This document shows, piece after piece, positions 43,377-53,100 of a stretch of 64,000 nt of DNA (position 1 is its first letter; each line of letters starts with the position of its first letter). The notes beneath the pieces are model-generated. The model was not told where the DNA came from. It ran no database searches and worked only from the letters and a program-made list of their open reading frames with translations. The position numbers and the translations under genes are program-made. The stretch lies in NCBI RefSeq assembly GCF_000702445.1, contig NZ_JNIF01000003.1, positions 186,001-250,000 of the forward strand, written 5' to 3'. This DNA is from Bryobacter aggregatus MPL3 (GTDB lineage: Bacteria; Acidobacteriota; Terriglobia; Bryobacterales; Bryobacteraceae).

Positions 43377-45249
43377 ACCAGACTCCTGCGCGAAGGTCGA
43401 AGTAGCGGCTGGGCCGCGCGATGTCTTTCAGGAGATGACGGCCATAGACGGCGTCTGCAAAGAGGTAAAGTGAGCGCGGCATCGCCGGGGGACGCCAGCG
43501 CACGCCTGGGCCAATCTCCAGATAGTTTGCCCAGTCCATGCGCTGGATGTCGCCCGTGAGATTGAGATTGACATAGAACTGGATTGGCTTGTCTGAGAGG
43601 TGATAGCCAATGCGATTCTGCCCATAGAACAAGGTGTCTTTGTTGAAACGGCTCAGAAACACGGCATCAATCGAGGTCGTCGCAAACCAGCCCCCTTCGC
43701 TGCCCAGATTCGCAGCGCCAAAACCACGCGTAAAGTTCAGGCCACCACGATAGTCCGGGCGGATGGTCGCCGTGCCTTGTGACTTTGCAAAGTATTGCCA
43801 GGAGCCCCCCACTTCCCCCCAGGCCATGAGGCCATGATGGCGCGGAGTGGCAAGCCCCACCGCACCGACAATCGCATTCTCACTCAGTCCCTGTGCCGTC
43901 ACCACGCCGCCCGGTCCGGCGGTGTGGAGGCGATTGAGTCCCAGGTCTCCAATGAAACGGGTGGAGAAATATGGACGCAGCGAGGTGAAGGGCAATCGGA
44001 ATTCCAGCTTCGCCTGGCCATAGGCAAAGACCTCGCGCCAGCGGCTCGAATAGAACGGCAGCATCCAAGTGGTGCTGCGGAGAGGCGCCAACGATGGGCG
44101 TAGATTGCGATAAGCCCGTTCCGCTTCCGCAGCAATTTTCGGGTCTGTACTCCGCCTGGCCCGATCAAACCATTTCAGCGCCTCGCGATCGTTCTTGTTC
44201 ATGTTGTAGGCCCAACCGAGGCGAAGATGTGTTGCCGCATCCGCCGGATCGCGCTCATACAACTGCTCGAGATAACGCAACGCATCGCTGAGATAACCCT
44301 TCTCGAGGCTATGCACCGCCAGATCGCGAATCCCGCTGAGGCCGGAGTCGTCGATCGGAGGCAGTTCCCGATCCACCCGCAGAAAGGCAAGCTGCGCCAC
44401 AGATAGGGCATCATCGGGAGCCAACTGGAGTAACTCCTCAAATACGGCAATCGCATCCTTGTCCTGCTTCATCTTCAGGAGCAGAAAGCCAAGTTCCCGG
44501 CGGAGTGGCACATTGAGCGGGTCCATCTGGATCGCATAACGAAACTCGTAGACGAAGGGGTATCGGGTAGGGAGTTGCTCTCTCGCCTCCTCGGCCACAA
44601 AGTCCGGCCCTGTCCGGGAGGCGGCGAGTATCGCAGCGTTTGCATAGTCGAGCCGGAGTGCCTCACGCTCCACCCGTGCGATGTCGAGAAGAAAGCTGCG
44701 CTTGTCCGGCTTGAGTCCAAAGGCAAGCCGATACTCGGCAGCCGCATTCACCCAGTCATTGCGATCTTCGAGGAGACGAGCCAGTTCCTCGTGCACGCTA
44801 TAGCTATTGGGTGATTTGCGGGCCGCCTCAGTCCAGCGGGCAATCGACTGCTCCAGCTCCGTTTCCAGACTCGTCCAAGTCTCCTGGGCCTGCTTGCGAA
44901 CCGCCTCATTCTGAGCAAGTTTCAGGCGGAGAAAGATCTCATACGCCTCAGCGCGTTTGCGCGTCTCGTAGGCAAGATAGGCGTATTCCAGCGCAAGCGC
45001 TTCGTCGGCAGGGCGAGCCTTGAGGACGATCCGCATCTGATCGCGCCCCTCCACGGTCTCTCCCATACGCAACAACAGGTAGGCGTAGTCGAGCCGAGCC
45101 GATTCATTCGTTGGATTCCCCCGCAACGACTCTTCAAAGGCAAAACGAGCCTCCGCCAGACGGCCTGCACGCTGATGCGAATAGGCAAGATCGAGACCAC
45201 TGTCCTGGCCATACAAACAGACAGTGAATAGAATCGCGCGAAACATCAT
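43360..45249 (-). CDS. TPR protein with C-terminal outer-membrane beta-barrel
   Basis: After a short signal peptide, residues about 20-370 form TPR-type helix pairs (AYSHQRAGRLAEARFAFEESL, AAEYRLAFGLKPDK, AIAVFEELLQLAPDD, WFDRARRSTDPKIAAEAERAY). From about 390 the sequence turns into alternating hydrophobic strands ending in aromatic FDLRAGVWYAFTY, typical of outer-membrane barrels. This TPR-then-barrel layout is that of PgaA, PelB, BcsC and NfrA-like exporters, which let polysaccharide pass the outer membrane. At 629 residues it is smaller than PgaA. The downstream glycosidase (17-base overlap) supports a polysaccharide role. No glycosyltransferase synthase is present nearby. Confidence 0.7.
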   Translation of the reverse strand: MMFRAILFTVCLYGQDSGLDLAYSHQRAGRLAEARFAFEESLRGNPTNESARLDYAYLLLRMGETVEGRDQMRIVLKARPADEALALEYAYLAYETRKRAEAYEIFLRLKLAQNEAVRKQAQETWTSLETELEQSIARWTEAARKSPNSYSVHEELARLLEDRNDWVNAAAEYRLAFGLKPDKRSFLLDIARVEREALRLDYANAAILAASRTGPDFVAEEAREQLPTRYPFVYEFRYAIQMDPLNVPLRRELGFLLLKMKQDKDAIAVFEELLQLAPDDALSVAQLAFLRVDRELPPIDDSGLSGIRDLAVHSLEKGYLSDALRYLEQLYERDPADAATHLRLGWAYNMNKNDREALKWFDRARRSTDPKIAAEAERAYRNLRPSLAPLRSTTWMLPFYSSRWREVFAYGQAKLEFRLPFTSLRPYFSTRFIGDLGLNRLHTAGPGGVVTAQGLSENAIVGAVGLATPRHHGLMAWGEVGGSWQYFAKSQGTATIRPDYRGGLNFTRGFGAANLGSEGGWFATTSIDAVFLSRFNKDTLFYGQNRIGYHLSDKPIQFYVNLNLTGDIQRMDWANYLEIGPGVRWRPPAMPRSLYLFADAVYGRHLLKDIARPSRYFDLRAGVWYAFTY

Positions 45250-45322
45250 GGGCTACAGCAACTAAGTGGGCGGGGCAGCGAAAACTTCGCAAGCTATTTT
45301 CCGCCGCTACAATGAGAGTCGA

Positions 45323-46477
45323 ATGACGGACTATCTCGAAATCGATTGGCTGCTGCAGGACGACGAGAAACTGGTACGGCAGACGGCACGGCGCTTTGTG
45401 AAGGAGCGAATCCAGCCGCTGGTCCGGGAAGCGTATGCAACGGCTCGATTCCCGAAGGAACTCGTCCGTGAGTTTGGAGAACTGGGCTTTCTGGGTGCGA
45501 ACCTGGAAGGATATGGCTGCGCAGGCATGTCCAATGTCGAGTATGGTCTGGTGATGCAGGAGTTAGAGGCAGCCGATTCCGGCATTCGCAGTTTTGCCAG
45601 CGTACAAGGGGCACTCGTCATGTTTCCGATCCATCGCTTTGGGACAGAAGAGCAGAAGCAACGCTGGTTGCCGAAGCTCGCCTCTGGCGAGAAGATCGGG
45701 GCCTTCGGGTTGACTGAGCCCGAGTTCGGATCGAATCCCGCCGGCATGACCACCCAGGCACAACCCGATGGTGATGGATGGATCCTCAACGGTGAGAAAA
45801 CCTGGATCACAAACGGGGGCATTGCCGATCTGAGTATCGTCTGGGCTCGCACTCCAGGCGGAGTACAGGGCTTCGTCGTGGAGAGAGGCATGCCTGGTTA
45901 TTCGACCAGTGACCTCCACGGAAAACTGTCAATGCGCGCCTCCGTTACCTCCAGCCTGCACTTTGCAAATTGCCGCGTGCCAGCATCGCATGTCCTGCCC
46001 GAGGCGAAGGGCCTGAAGGCCGCGCTGCAATGCCTGACTCAAGCCCGCTATGGCATTGGCTGGGGAGTGATCGGCGCCGCGCTCGATTGTTTTGAAACCG
46101 CACGGCAGTATTCCATCACTCGCAAGCAGTTCGATCAGAAGCCAATCGCTTCCCACCAACTGGTGCAGGAAAAACTCGCCACAATGATCACCGAGATCAG
46201 CAAAGCGCAGCTGCTCGCGCTGCATTGCGGACGCTTGAAAGACGCAGGCCGGCTGAAGCCGGAGCAGGTGTCGATGTTGAAGCGGAACAATGTCGCCATG
46301 GCCCTCGACTGTGCCCGCACCAGCCGCGATCTGCTCGGCGCGAACGGGATCATGGAAGAGTACCCGATGATGCGGCACATGGCGAATCTCGAATCGGTCA
46401 AGACTTACGAAGGCACCGATCATATCCACGCACTGGTCATCGGCGAGGCAGTCACTGGCGTTGCAGCCTACCGCTAG
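45323..46477 (+). CDS. Acyl-CoA dehydrogenase, glutaryl-CoA dehydrogenase-like
   Basis: This 384-residue FAD enzyme has GAFGLTEPEFGSNPAGM, GWILNGEKTWITNGG (flavin-side signature), ARYGIGWGVIGAALDC, and the catalytic-base region TYEGTDHIHALVIG at the end. The Arg-Ser of SGIRSFASVQGALVM, the substrate clasp known in glutaryl-CoA dehydrogenase, is present, so oxidative decarboxylation of glutaryl-CoA to crotonyl-CoA is the best guess. ATG 45323 fits the family start (MTDYLEIDWLL). It faces an enoyl-CoA hydratase operon on the other strand, with the ends of the two neighbouring genes overlapping by 4 bases, in keeping with a shared acyl-CoA catabolic theme. Confidence 0.85.
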   Translation: MTDYLEIDWLLQDDEKLVRQTARRFVKERIQPLVREAYATARFPKELVREFGELGFLGANLEGYGCAGMSNVEYGLVMQELEAADSGIRSFASVQGALVMFPIHRFGTEEQKQRWLPKLASGEKIGAFGLTEPEFGSNPAGMTTQAQPDGDGWILNGEKTWITNGGIADLSIVWARTPGGVQGFVVERGMPGYSTSDLHGKLSMRASVTSSLHFANCRVPASHVLPEAKGLKAALQCLTQARYGIGWGVIGAALDCFETARQYSITRKQFDQKPIASHQLVQEKLATMITEISKAQLLALHCGRLKDAGRLKPEQVSMLKRNNVAMALDCARTSRDLLGANGIMEEYPMMRHMANLESVKTYEGTDHIHALVIGEAVTGVAAYR

Positions 46478-47604
46478 CGCGCGGCGAGCAGCGCTTTTTT
46501 CATACTGGATTCAAAGCTTTCACGGCCCACCGCAACGGCCTTACGCAATTCAGCATCCTCATAATCCTTACGCACCGAATTCGGCAGCTTCTTTAGCAAC
46601 GCCTGGAGCTTTGATTGGCCAAGTGCATCGAGCATCCCTCGAATCGCCCGGGCATAGCCCCGTTGGCCCTGGATCTTGCGGCATCCGGTAACCAGCGCCC
46701 CCAGCACCTCGGCACGCGCCTCATCATCGAGAGCAGGATGCGTGGCCACCAGCTTGCCCCAATCGTCAAAGAAGGGACCTAACGGAAGCAATAGATCCGG
46801 AGACTTACGCAAGGCCTTGATCGATCGCAGCGGATAATGGCGATGGCCCTCCGGCGACATCACGCGCTTATAGATCTTGGCCGCGTCGGAAAACAATCCG
46901 CCATAAGGCGTCGTGTTCTCATGCGCCAGGCGGCCGAAGTCTCTGCGCGGCCCGTCGTAGAGATCAATCTTCGGCCAGTAGCTCAGCCCTTGGTCGACGT
47001 CGCCCACGTTGTGGGTGATCGAGGCGACAATGCGAAGCGTATCCAGTTCGGCGCCCTTCTTGTTAACGGCGGTTGAAAACTCAATCGCCTCCCGGCGTAG
47101 CTCCTCGTCGACCGCCGTATGAGCGCGAGCGATAAACTCTTCGTCGTTGTTCTTGAGAAAGGCTTGCAGTGCTCCCATCAGAACACTGAGTTGCTCGCCA
47201 TTATGCCCGGAAACCGGACCAAGCCCGGCCACCTGCGTATAACGGCGTGAGCCTCTCTCTAGCGGCCAATGCATCGCCCGCAAGGCAAACTCAAACATGC
47301 GGCGATGCGACTCCGGATTCTTGTTGTCCCGCCACAGCAGGCCGCGAATTTTGGAATCGACGTCGGTCGGGATGAAGGTAGCCACCGTGCCGTGATGCGC
47401 CGAGAGACAGAGCGCAAAATAGTCTTCGATGTATTCATCGGGAGACTCGGGCCAAGTGTAGCCTTGGCGCACCGCGCGAAGAATGTCTTCAAAATCGAGT
47501 TCGAGGAGCCGCACAGCCTTCACGGGGGTGGCATCCGTAAAAAGGAAAGGGGCAGTGTTTTCGACCCATTCGACGAGGGTCTCCGGACTGATGTAGTCGA
47601 GCAT
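46474..47604 (-). CDS. Conserved hypothetical protein, 376 residues
   Basis: I do not recognise the family. The protein is soluble-looking (no signal peptide or membrane helix), mainly helical and charged, and rich in His/Arg/Glu in the middle (SVLMGALQAFLKNNDEEF, EELRREAIEFSTAVNKKG). Notable conserved-looking patches are SAHHGTVATFIPTD and ASITHNVGDVDQGL, with several histidines that could bind metal or a ligand. It starts 3 bases after the enoyl-CoA hydratase stop, so the two are probably co-transcribed. Its stop overlaps that of the convergent acyl-CoA dehydrogenase by 4 bases. Confidence 0.6.
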   Translation of the reverse strand: MLDYISPETLVEWVENTAPFLFTDATPVKAVRLLELDFEDILRAVRQGYTWPESPDEYIEDYFALCLSAHHGTVATFIPTDVDSKIRGLLWRDNKNPESHRRMFEFALRAMHWPLERGSRRYTQVAGLGPVSGHNGEQLSVLMGALQAFLKNNDEEFIARAHTAVDEELRREAIEFSTAVNKKGAELDTLRIVASITHNVGDVDQGLSYWPKIDLYDGPRRDFGRLAHENTTPYGGLFSDAAKIYKRVMSPEGHRHYPLRSIKALRKSPDLLLPLGPFFDDWGKLVATHPALDDEARAEVLGALVTGCRKIQGQRGYARAIRGMLDALGQSKLQALLKKLPNSVRKDYEDAELRKAVAVGRESFESSMKKALLAAR

Positions 47605-47607
47605 TCG

Positions 47608-48375
47608 TTAGGAGCGGGAGGGCCAGCGCGGGGCGCGCTTCTCCCGAAATGCTTTCACGCCTTCTTCAAAATCGAGGCTCCCAAAGTTCTCAGACCGCAT
47701 CTGGAGCGCCAACTCCATCGCCTGCGCATCGGAGAGCCCGCGCGAAGCGTTCGTGAAACGAAGACCTCGCTGGATCGTCTCGGTCGAGGCCTCGGAGAGC
47801 GTCGAAGCGATCGTGAGCGCACGATCGTCCAGCTCAAAGGAGGGGAGAACTTCGTGGACCAAGCCCCAGGCCAGCGCTTCTGGTGTATTGAAAATCTTGC
47901 TCGAAAGCGTGAGCTCAAGGGTCCGGCGAGCGCCGAGCGCCGCCTCTACGGCCCGGTAAACGGTATAGGGCCACATTCCAATGCGGATTTCAGTCAAACC
48001 AAAAGTTGAGCCGTGAGCAGCTACCACCACATGAGCATTGGCCACCAGCCCTAAGCCACCGGCAATCGCCGGACCACGCACCGCACAGACAATCGGCTTG
48101 GTGAGACGCGCACCTAAAGTAAAGAGGCGCGCATGGATGGCCGTGAGCTCATTCGCCTCCGGACTCACCGCCTCGGCCAGATCCATGCCCGCACAAAACA
48201 CTGCGCCTTGGGCGGCAAGGAGAATCGCACCAATCCCCGAATCGCTTTCCGCCGCTTCTACCGCTTCCACGATGGCCTCAGACATCTCGCGGTTGAGAGC
48301 GTTTCGTTTGTCAGGACGGTTTAGCGTGATGGCAAGCACACGCCCAAGCCGCTCAATCTCGACAAGAGGGGTCAT
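47608..48375 (-). CDS. Enoyl-CoA hydratase/isomerase family protein
   Basis: Crotonase-fold signatures are RPDKRNALNREM, VFCAGMDL (oxyanion-hole Gly), PAIAGGLGLVANAHV and STFGLTEIRIGMWP. The second catalytic Glu of crotonase is kept (LTEIRIG), but the first (GGCE in rat crotonase) is replaced by Gly (GGLG). This points to a methylglutaconyl-type or isomerase/other branch rather than classic hydratase. ATG 48375 is preceded by GAAGGGA; an earlier start would add 37 non-family residues. Length is 255 residues. It stands with a gene of unknown function in one operon and near a glutaryl-CoA-dehydrogenase-like gene. Confidence 0.85.
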   Translation of the reverse strand: MTPLVEIERLGRVLAITLNRPDKRNALNREMSEAIVEAVEAAESDSGIGAILLAAQGAVFCAGMDLAEAVSPEANELTAIHARLFTLGARLTKPIVCAVRGPAIAGGLGLVANAHVVVAAHGSTFGLTEIRIGMWPYTVYRAVEAALGARRTLELTLSSKIFNTPEALAWGLVHEVLPSFELDDRALTIASTLSEASTETIQRGLRFTNASRGLSDAQAMELALQMRSENFGSLDFEEGVKAFREKRAPRWPSRS

Positions 48376-48564
48376 TGTTCCCTTCAGGATCGCATTGCGG
48401 TCGAAAGAGTGGTGGAAAAAAATTGAGCCTTGGAGCGACGTTGTCTCGTCCCTTGCAACGCCGCCCAAAGCCCAAAGAGGACGCAAAGGAACAAGTTCCA
48501 GAAAACGTCTCTAATCTATAAAGCGTAAATCATGTCAAATAAGTGCCAAAAATGTTTCCAAATT

Positions 48565-49479
48565 TCACCCAAGAAGTGGAGCCACTGCGGCAGGGACAAG
48601 CGAACGGGTTTCCGGGGCTAAATCAGAGACAAAAGGAGGTACTTCTCCCAATTTTGCGATTCCTGCCGCCTCGGTTGCGGCATGAAGTACGCGTGCGGGT
48701 CCCCAGGCATCGCGAAGATCTTCCAGCGGAAGAAACTGCTCCCGAAGCACATTGGCTTCGTTCCAGCGCTTTTCCTGACAAAGCGTAAAGATGCGCTGTG
48801 TCTGCGCCGCTCCGATGCAACCGCTGCCCGTTGTGTAGCCCGGGAGACGAAATTTCTGCAGATGCACAATGGCTGGCCTTTCCCCCATCCCACTGAAAAC
48901 AATACGCCGATCGACTCGTTGCAGCAGCCCATCGAGATAAGGATCAACAGCTGGATCCTCGCGGACCACCGCATATTTGATCCCGATACAGACACCGGAT
49001 TTCGCCATTCTGGCAACAGCATCCAGCCCAGCACCGCGATCTCCTCCAAAATTGGACTCCTCCTTGAGATAGAGGATCAATGGAATTCCGGTGCGCTGGA
49101 CAAAATCGCTGAGACCGCGCTCCAGCCCCGCAGCATCGCGCGGATCGCCACAGGGGAGATGCATGACACAAGGAAAGGAGAACTTCTTTAAAATGGCGAC
49201 CTGATCGATGAGCCGTCCGTAGGAAGGTCCAACCGAAGGGATGCACCAGAGCGAATCGTCCTGTCCCGAGAGCCAACCCAGCAGATCCTCAAATTCGTGG
49301 AGCGGAAGGTGATAGAGGAATGCGTTTCCGCCATAGAGAAAGCGGGTCAGCCCATTTTTCCTCATGAAATTTACAATTTTCTGGTTTTCGCTCCAGCAAG
49401 GGCCCTGGGAGTTGCGGGCCAGAGGGGGGACGGGGAAGACGGCCTGCCAGTCTTCAGGTTGGATTGGGTTCGTTCGCAT
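48565..49479 (-). CDS. Dihydrodipicolinate synthase family protein (second DapA-like paralogue)
   Basis: The sequence has a TIM-barrel layout with LTRFLYGGNAF at the start, PLILYLKEE, and GVCIGIKYAVVRED, whose Lys marks the Schiff-base position. The family usually condenses pyruvate or cleaves keto-deoxy sugar acids. At 304 residues it has normal length. It is clearly different from the DapA-like protein at 2572, and it diverges from the HAD phosphatase gene with only 36 bases between them. The downstream enoyl-CoA hydratase lies 189 bases away and may be a separate unit. A housekeeping lysine role cannot be claimed. Confidence 0.72.
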   Translation of the reverse strand: MRTNPIQPEDWQAVFPVPPLARNSQGPCWSENQKIVNFMRKNGLTRFLYGGNAFLYHLPLHEFEDLLGWLSGQDDSLWCIPSVGPSYGRLIDQVAILKKFSFPCVMHLPCGDPRDAAGLERGLSDFVQRTGIPLILYLKEESNFGGDRGAGLDAVARMAKSGVCIGIKYAVVREDPAVDPYLDGLLQRVDRRIVFSGMGERPAIVHLQKFRLPGYTTGSGCIGAAQTQRIFTLCQEKRWNEANVLREQFLPLEDLRDAWGPARVLHAATEAAGIAKLGEVPPFVSDLAPETRSLVPAAVAPLLG

Positions 49480-49515
49480 GATTCGGAGGATGTACTTTCG
49501 ATCGATCTTGCTCTA

Positions 49516-50130
49516 ATGGATACTGTGATCCGTTCCATTCTATTTGATCTGGGAAACGTCCTCGTTCCATTCGAGATTCAGCGCGGCTACGCGGCCTTGA
49601 GTGCGGATAGCGGCCTGAGCCAGGAGGAAGTGGCAATCCGCATCCGGGACTCGGGACTTTATCCTGCATTTGAGAGCGGCGAGATCGAGCCAGTCGATTT
49701 TCATCAGCGATTTTGCCAATTACTCGGTTTACAAGCCCAAGCACCCGCCTTTCGGGAGATCTGGAATTCGATCTTTTTGCCTCATACCGCAACCAGCGAA
49801 GAATTGATCCTGCAGCTCAGGAATCAATATCGTCTTGTATTACTGTCGAACACGAATGCACTGCATTTCGGTTGGCTACAGGAACGCTATCCGATTCTGC
49901 AGCACTTTGATGCTTACACCTTGTCTTATCAGGTGGGTGCGATGAAGCCCGATCCCCGGATCTACGCCGCTGCGGTAGAAAATGCAAAGTGTAAAGCGGA
50001 GGAGTGCTTCTTTACCGACGACGTGCCTGCCTATGTCGAGGGAGCCAGAGCCTTTGGGATCGATGCGGAAGTGTTTACGAACGAAGAAAACCTCAAGGCG
50101 CAGCTCCGCTCGCGGGGGTTAATCGCCTAA
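49516..50130 (+). CDS. HAD-family hydrolase (haloacid dehalogenase-like phosphatase)
   Basis: The HAD motifs are in order: SILFDLGNVLVPF (nucleophile Asp), LVLLSNTNALHF (motif II Ser/Thr), GAMKPDPRIY (motif III Lys) and CFFTDDVPAYVEGA (motif IV acids). It is the HAD-IA type with a small helical cap. The 204-residue enzyme probably dephosphorylates a small metabolite; E. coli YihX (alpha-glucose-1-phosphatase) is a close architectural match. ATG 49516 is chosen because it precedes the first strand (MDTVIRSILFDLG); longer open frame upstream overlaps the divergent DapA-like gene. A terminator follows. Confidence 0.85.
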   Translation: MDTVIRSILFDLGNVLVPFEIQRGYAALSADSGLSQEEVAIRIRDSGLYPAFESGEIEPVDFHQRFCQLLGLQAQAPAFREIWNSIFLPHTATSEELILQLRNQYRLVLLSNTNALHFGWLQERYPILQHFDAYTLSYQVGAMKPDPRIYAAAVENAKCKAEECFFTDDVPAYVEGARAFGIDAEVFTNEENLKAQLRSRGLIA

Positions 50131-50134
50131 ACGC

Positions 50135-50163
50135 AAAAAGGACTGCCCAGAGGAGCAGCCCTT
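50135..50163 (-). terminator. Terminator for the TonB receptor gene
   Basis: On the minus strand AAGGGCTGC pairs with GCAGTCCTT (one mismatch) and is followed by a run of T. It lies 27 bases after the receptor stop and just past the HAD gene stop on the other strand, so it can serve both convergent genes. Confidence 0.7.
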
Positions 50164-50189
50164 CTTGTGTTTGTCGCTAGATTCGGAAT

Positions 50190-53100
50190 TTAGAAGATAT
50201 ACTTCAATCCAAATTGGATCGTGCGCGGATTCTGGATTTGATTTGTGATCACCCCAAAATTCGCTGGATCCGTGATGCTGCGGCCGGGAGGCGACCAGCT
50301 CACATGGTTCAATGCATTGAAAAACTCCGCGCGGAAGTCGAGGTACTGTTTCTCCCGGACGTAGAACTTCTTGCCAACGGAGCCATCGAGGCTGAAATAG
50401 CCAGGGGCCACTTCCGTACCGATTCCGGAGTTCCCGAAAACACCGTTCGCCGGCTGTCCATAGGCGCATTTCCCATCGTCCACGCCAGCGGCGCAGAAGA
50501 AGCCGCTGCTCGTTGCCGGAATCCCAAACCAGTTATTCACCGTACGATCCAAAGTTGCGGTGAAGGACCGATAGTGGTTTGCACGAACGTTTCCACGGGG
50601 GGCCTGCCCCGTATTGTTCACCCCATTCATGATGGTGATGGGGAAACCGCTGCGAGCGTTCACAAAGTAATTGAGACTCCACCCTCCGAAGATCGCATTT
50701 GCGATTTTATTCCCACCCATCGTGAACTTCTGATTGTTGCCAAGTGGTATCTGGTAGAGACCACCGAGCGTGAAGTTGTGACGCACGTCAAAGAAGGCCG
50801 GACCACGGTTGCAAGTACGGCAATTGGCATTCTGCCAATAAGCACCTTCGCCATCCGTAGAGCCGCCACCGTAATAACCAAGGTTGTCCGTAAGAGTGAC
50901 GCCCCAAGTGTAGTTCGCAGTAAACTCAAGTCCTTGGGCAAAGCGCTTGCGGGCGGTGATCTGCATCGAGTTGAAGTCCATCGTTGAGGATGCCTCGGTC
51001 AATGCAATGTTTCCGACATTGGGTAAGAGGTTGTAGAGAGGCCGGCGCGTGTCAAGCGGAGCCCAAGTGCTGTAGGCACCAACCCCAGGAAGCGGGTTAT
51101 TTGCTTCATGTGGCGCCACCAGGTGGCGGCCACGCTGGCCCACATAGCCAATCGACATTGAGGTGGAGTTGTTGAACTGCCATTCCCCAGTCAGGTTGAT
51201 TTGCTGCGTCGTCTGGGGACGAAGATTGATATCCCAGGCGCGGCCCTGCAGGGAAGTATTGATGACACCAGGAGCGCGCTGACTGTCGAGCGTTACCGCC
51301 GTGGTGATCACGTCCGTAAATCCACGCGCGATCGAGCCGGGTCCGGTGGTCTTGTCATAGACCACGTTCGACTCGACGAAGTAAGGCGGATTCAGGGTCG
51401 TACGAAGGTTGGCGCCGGTACCCTCCATGAAGGTGGTGTAGGCATAACCGCCACGGATCACAAACTTGCGGTGAAACATCTCTGGCGTATAAGCGAAACC
51501 AAAACGTGGCATGAACTGCTTCCAATAGCCGTTGTAGGTGGCGCGCGAGACGCCGTTCTTACCCGGGTAGAGAAGCTGCCCGGTAAAGGTATTGATGTTC
51601 ACTTCACGGTCAGCCACTTCATAGAGCGGCTGCATGTATTCCCAGCGCAACCCGATGTTGAAGGTCAGGTTATTGGTCGCTTTGAAGTCATCCTGAAAGA
51701 ACAGCGACGAACGCCAGGAACGCTGGCCCCACTTGCCGACAACAGCGCCGCGCCCCTTGCTGGCCAGATTGTCCAGAAGAAAATCCGCATAAGCCAGCCC
51801 GGAGAAGGTGCCATCGTAAGTGAAAGAACCAAGTGCGCCATTGTTGCCCGCATAGTAACGGTTCTGCTGGTAGCGCGTGAACTGTCCGCCCATCTTCAAC
51901 AAATGCTTGCCTTTTTGCCAGGTGAGATTGTCATAGTAAATGAACTTGTTGTCGACCGTGGAGCCGACCGTAGCCGCGCTGCCGGCATTGGTAAATCCAT
52001 TTCCGATCACCACGCTGCTCAGCCCGGCATAGGGCTGTCCACCAGCGATTCCGAAAGCGGAGTTGCCATTTGCAGTCAGCTTGCCACTCCAGTCGATCGG
52101 GAGACCTTCGTCAATCCCGAGCCTTGAAACTGCCGCTCTTGCCTCATTGACAATCGTCGACGAAATGGTGCGAGTCCAGTTCAAAACCCCGGAGACGGAA
52201 GGCGACAGAGTGCCGCTGGTCATCTGGATAGGCAGGATCTGCTGGCTACCGAACTGGTCATAACGGGCAATTGACCAGCGGGCAAAGATAGAGTCCTTTT
52301 CCGAGCGGCGGTAATCCACTTTGACGTCAGCTTGATTGTTCTTCAGGGTATTTGAGGTGACTCCGGCATAATTGCCAGTCACTCCCAGGTTTCCGGTACC
52401 AGGTTGATTCGGTAAAGGATACAGAGAAGAATCGGAGAACAGCTTCTTCGCCACCGGATTCACGATGCGCGAGGCCGGGATGATGTTGTTGGGAAAAGGC
52501 TGGCCAGTAAGAGGATCGACTACAGTCGAACCCGTCGCAACAAACGCACTTAAGTCGCCGTTCCGGTATGCCTGCGGCAGTACATTGGCAGTACCGGGGC
52601 CACCATCTCGCTGCTGCGTACCTTCGTAGTCCGCAAAGAAGAAGACTTTGTTCTTCACGATCGGTCCACCCAGTGTGCCACCGAAAATATTCCGCTTGAA
52701 GTTCAGCCGCTTTGCCGTATTCAAGTTGCGATTGCGGAAGTAGCCGTTCGCGTCTAACACGTTATTTCGCAAAAACTCGAAGGCGCTTCCGTGGAAGTTA
52801 TTTGTTCCGCTCTTCAGCGTCAGCATTGTTGCCGTGCCGCCCGCGTTGCCGTAATCGGCGCCGGTGTTGCCAGTGAGAACCTTTACTTCTTCCAGAGCAT
52901 CCACATTGGGCTGATAACCAATGCGGTTATCAATGGAATCGTTGATGTCCACGCCGTCCAGCATGAAGTTGTTCGTCTGTTCGCGGTTGCCATTCACAAA
53001 AGGACGCGAGCCCAAGCGATTCGAACTCCCGAGACTCTTTGGGTCGGTAGTCACCGAACCCGGAACCAGCAGCGTGAGCGATGCAAAGTTCCGGCCATTC

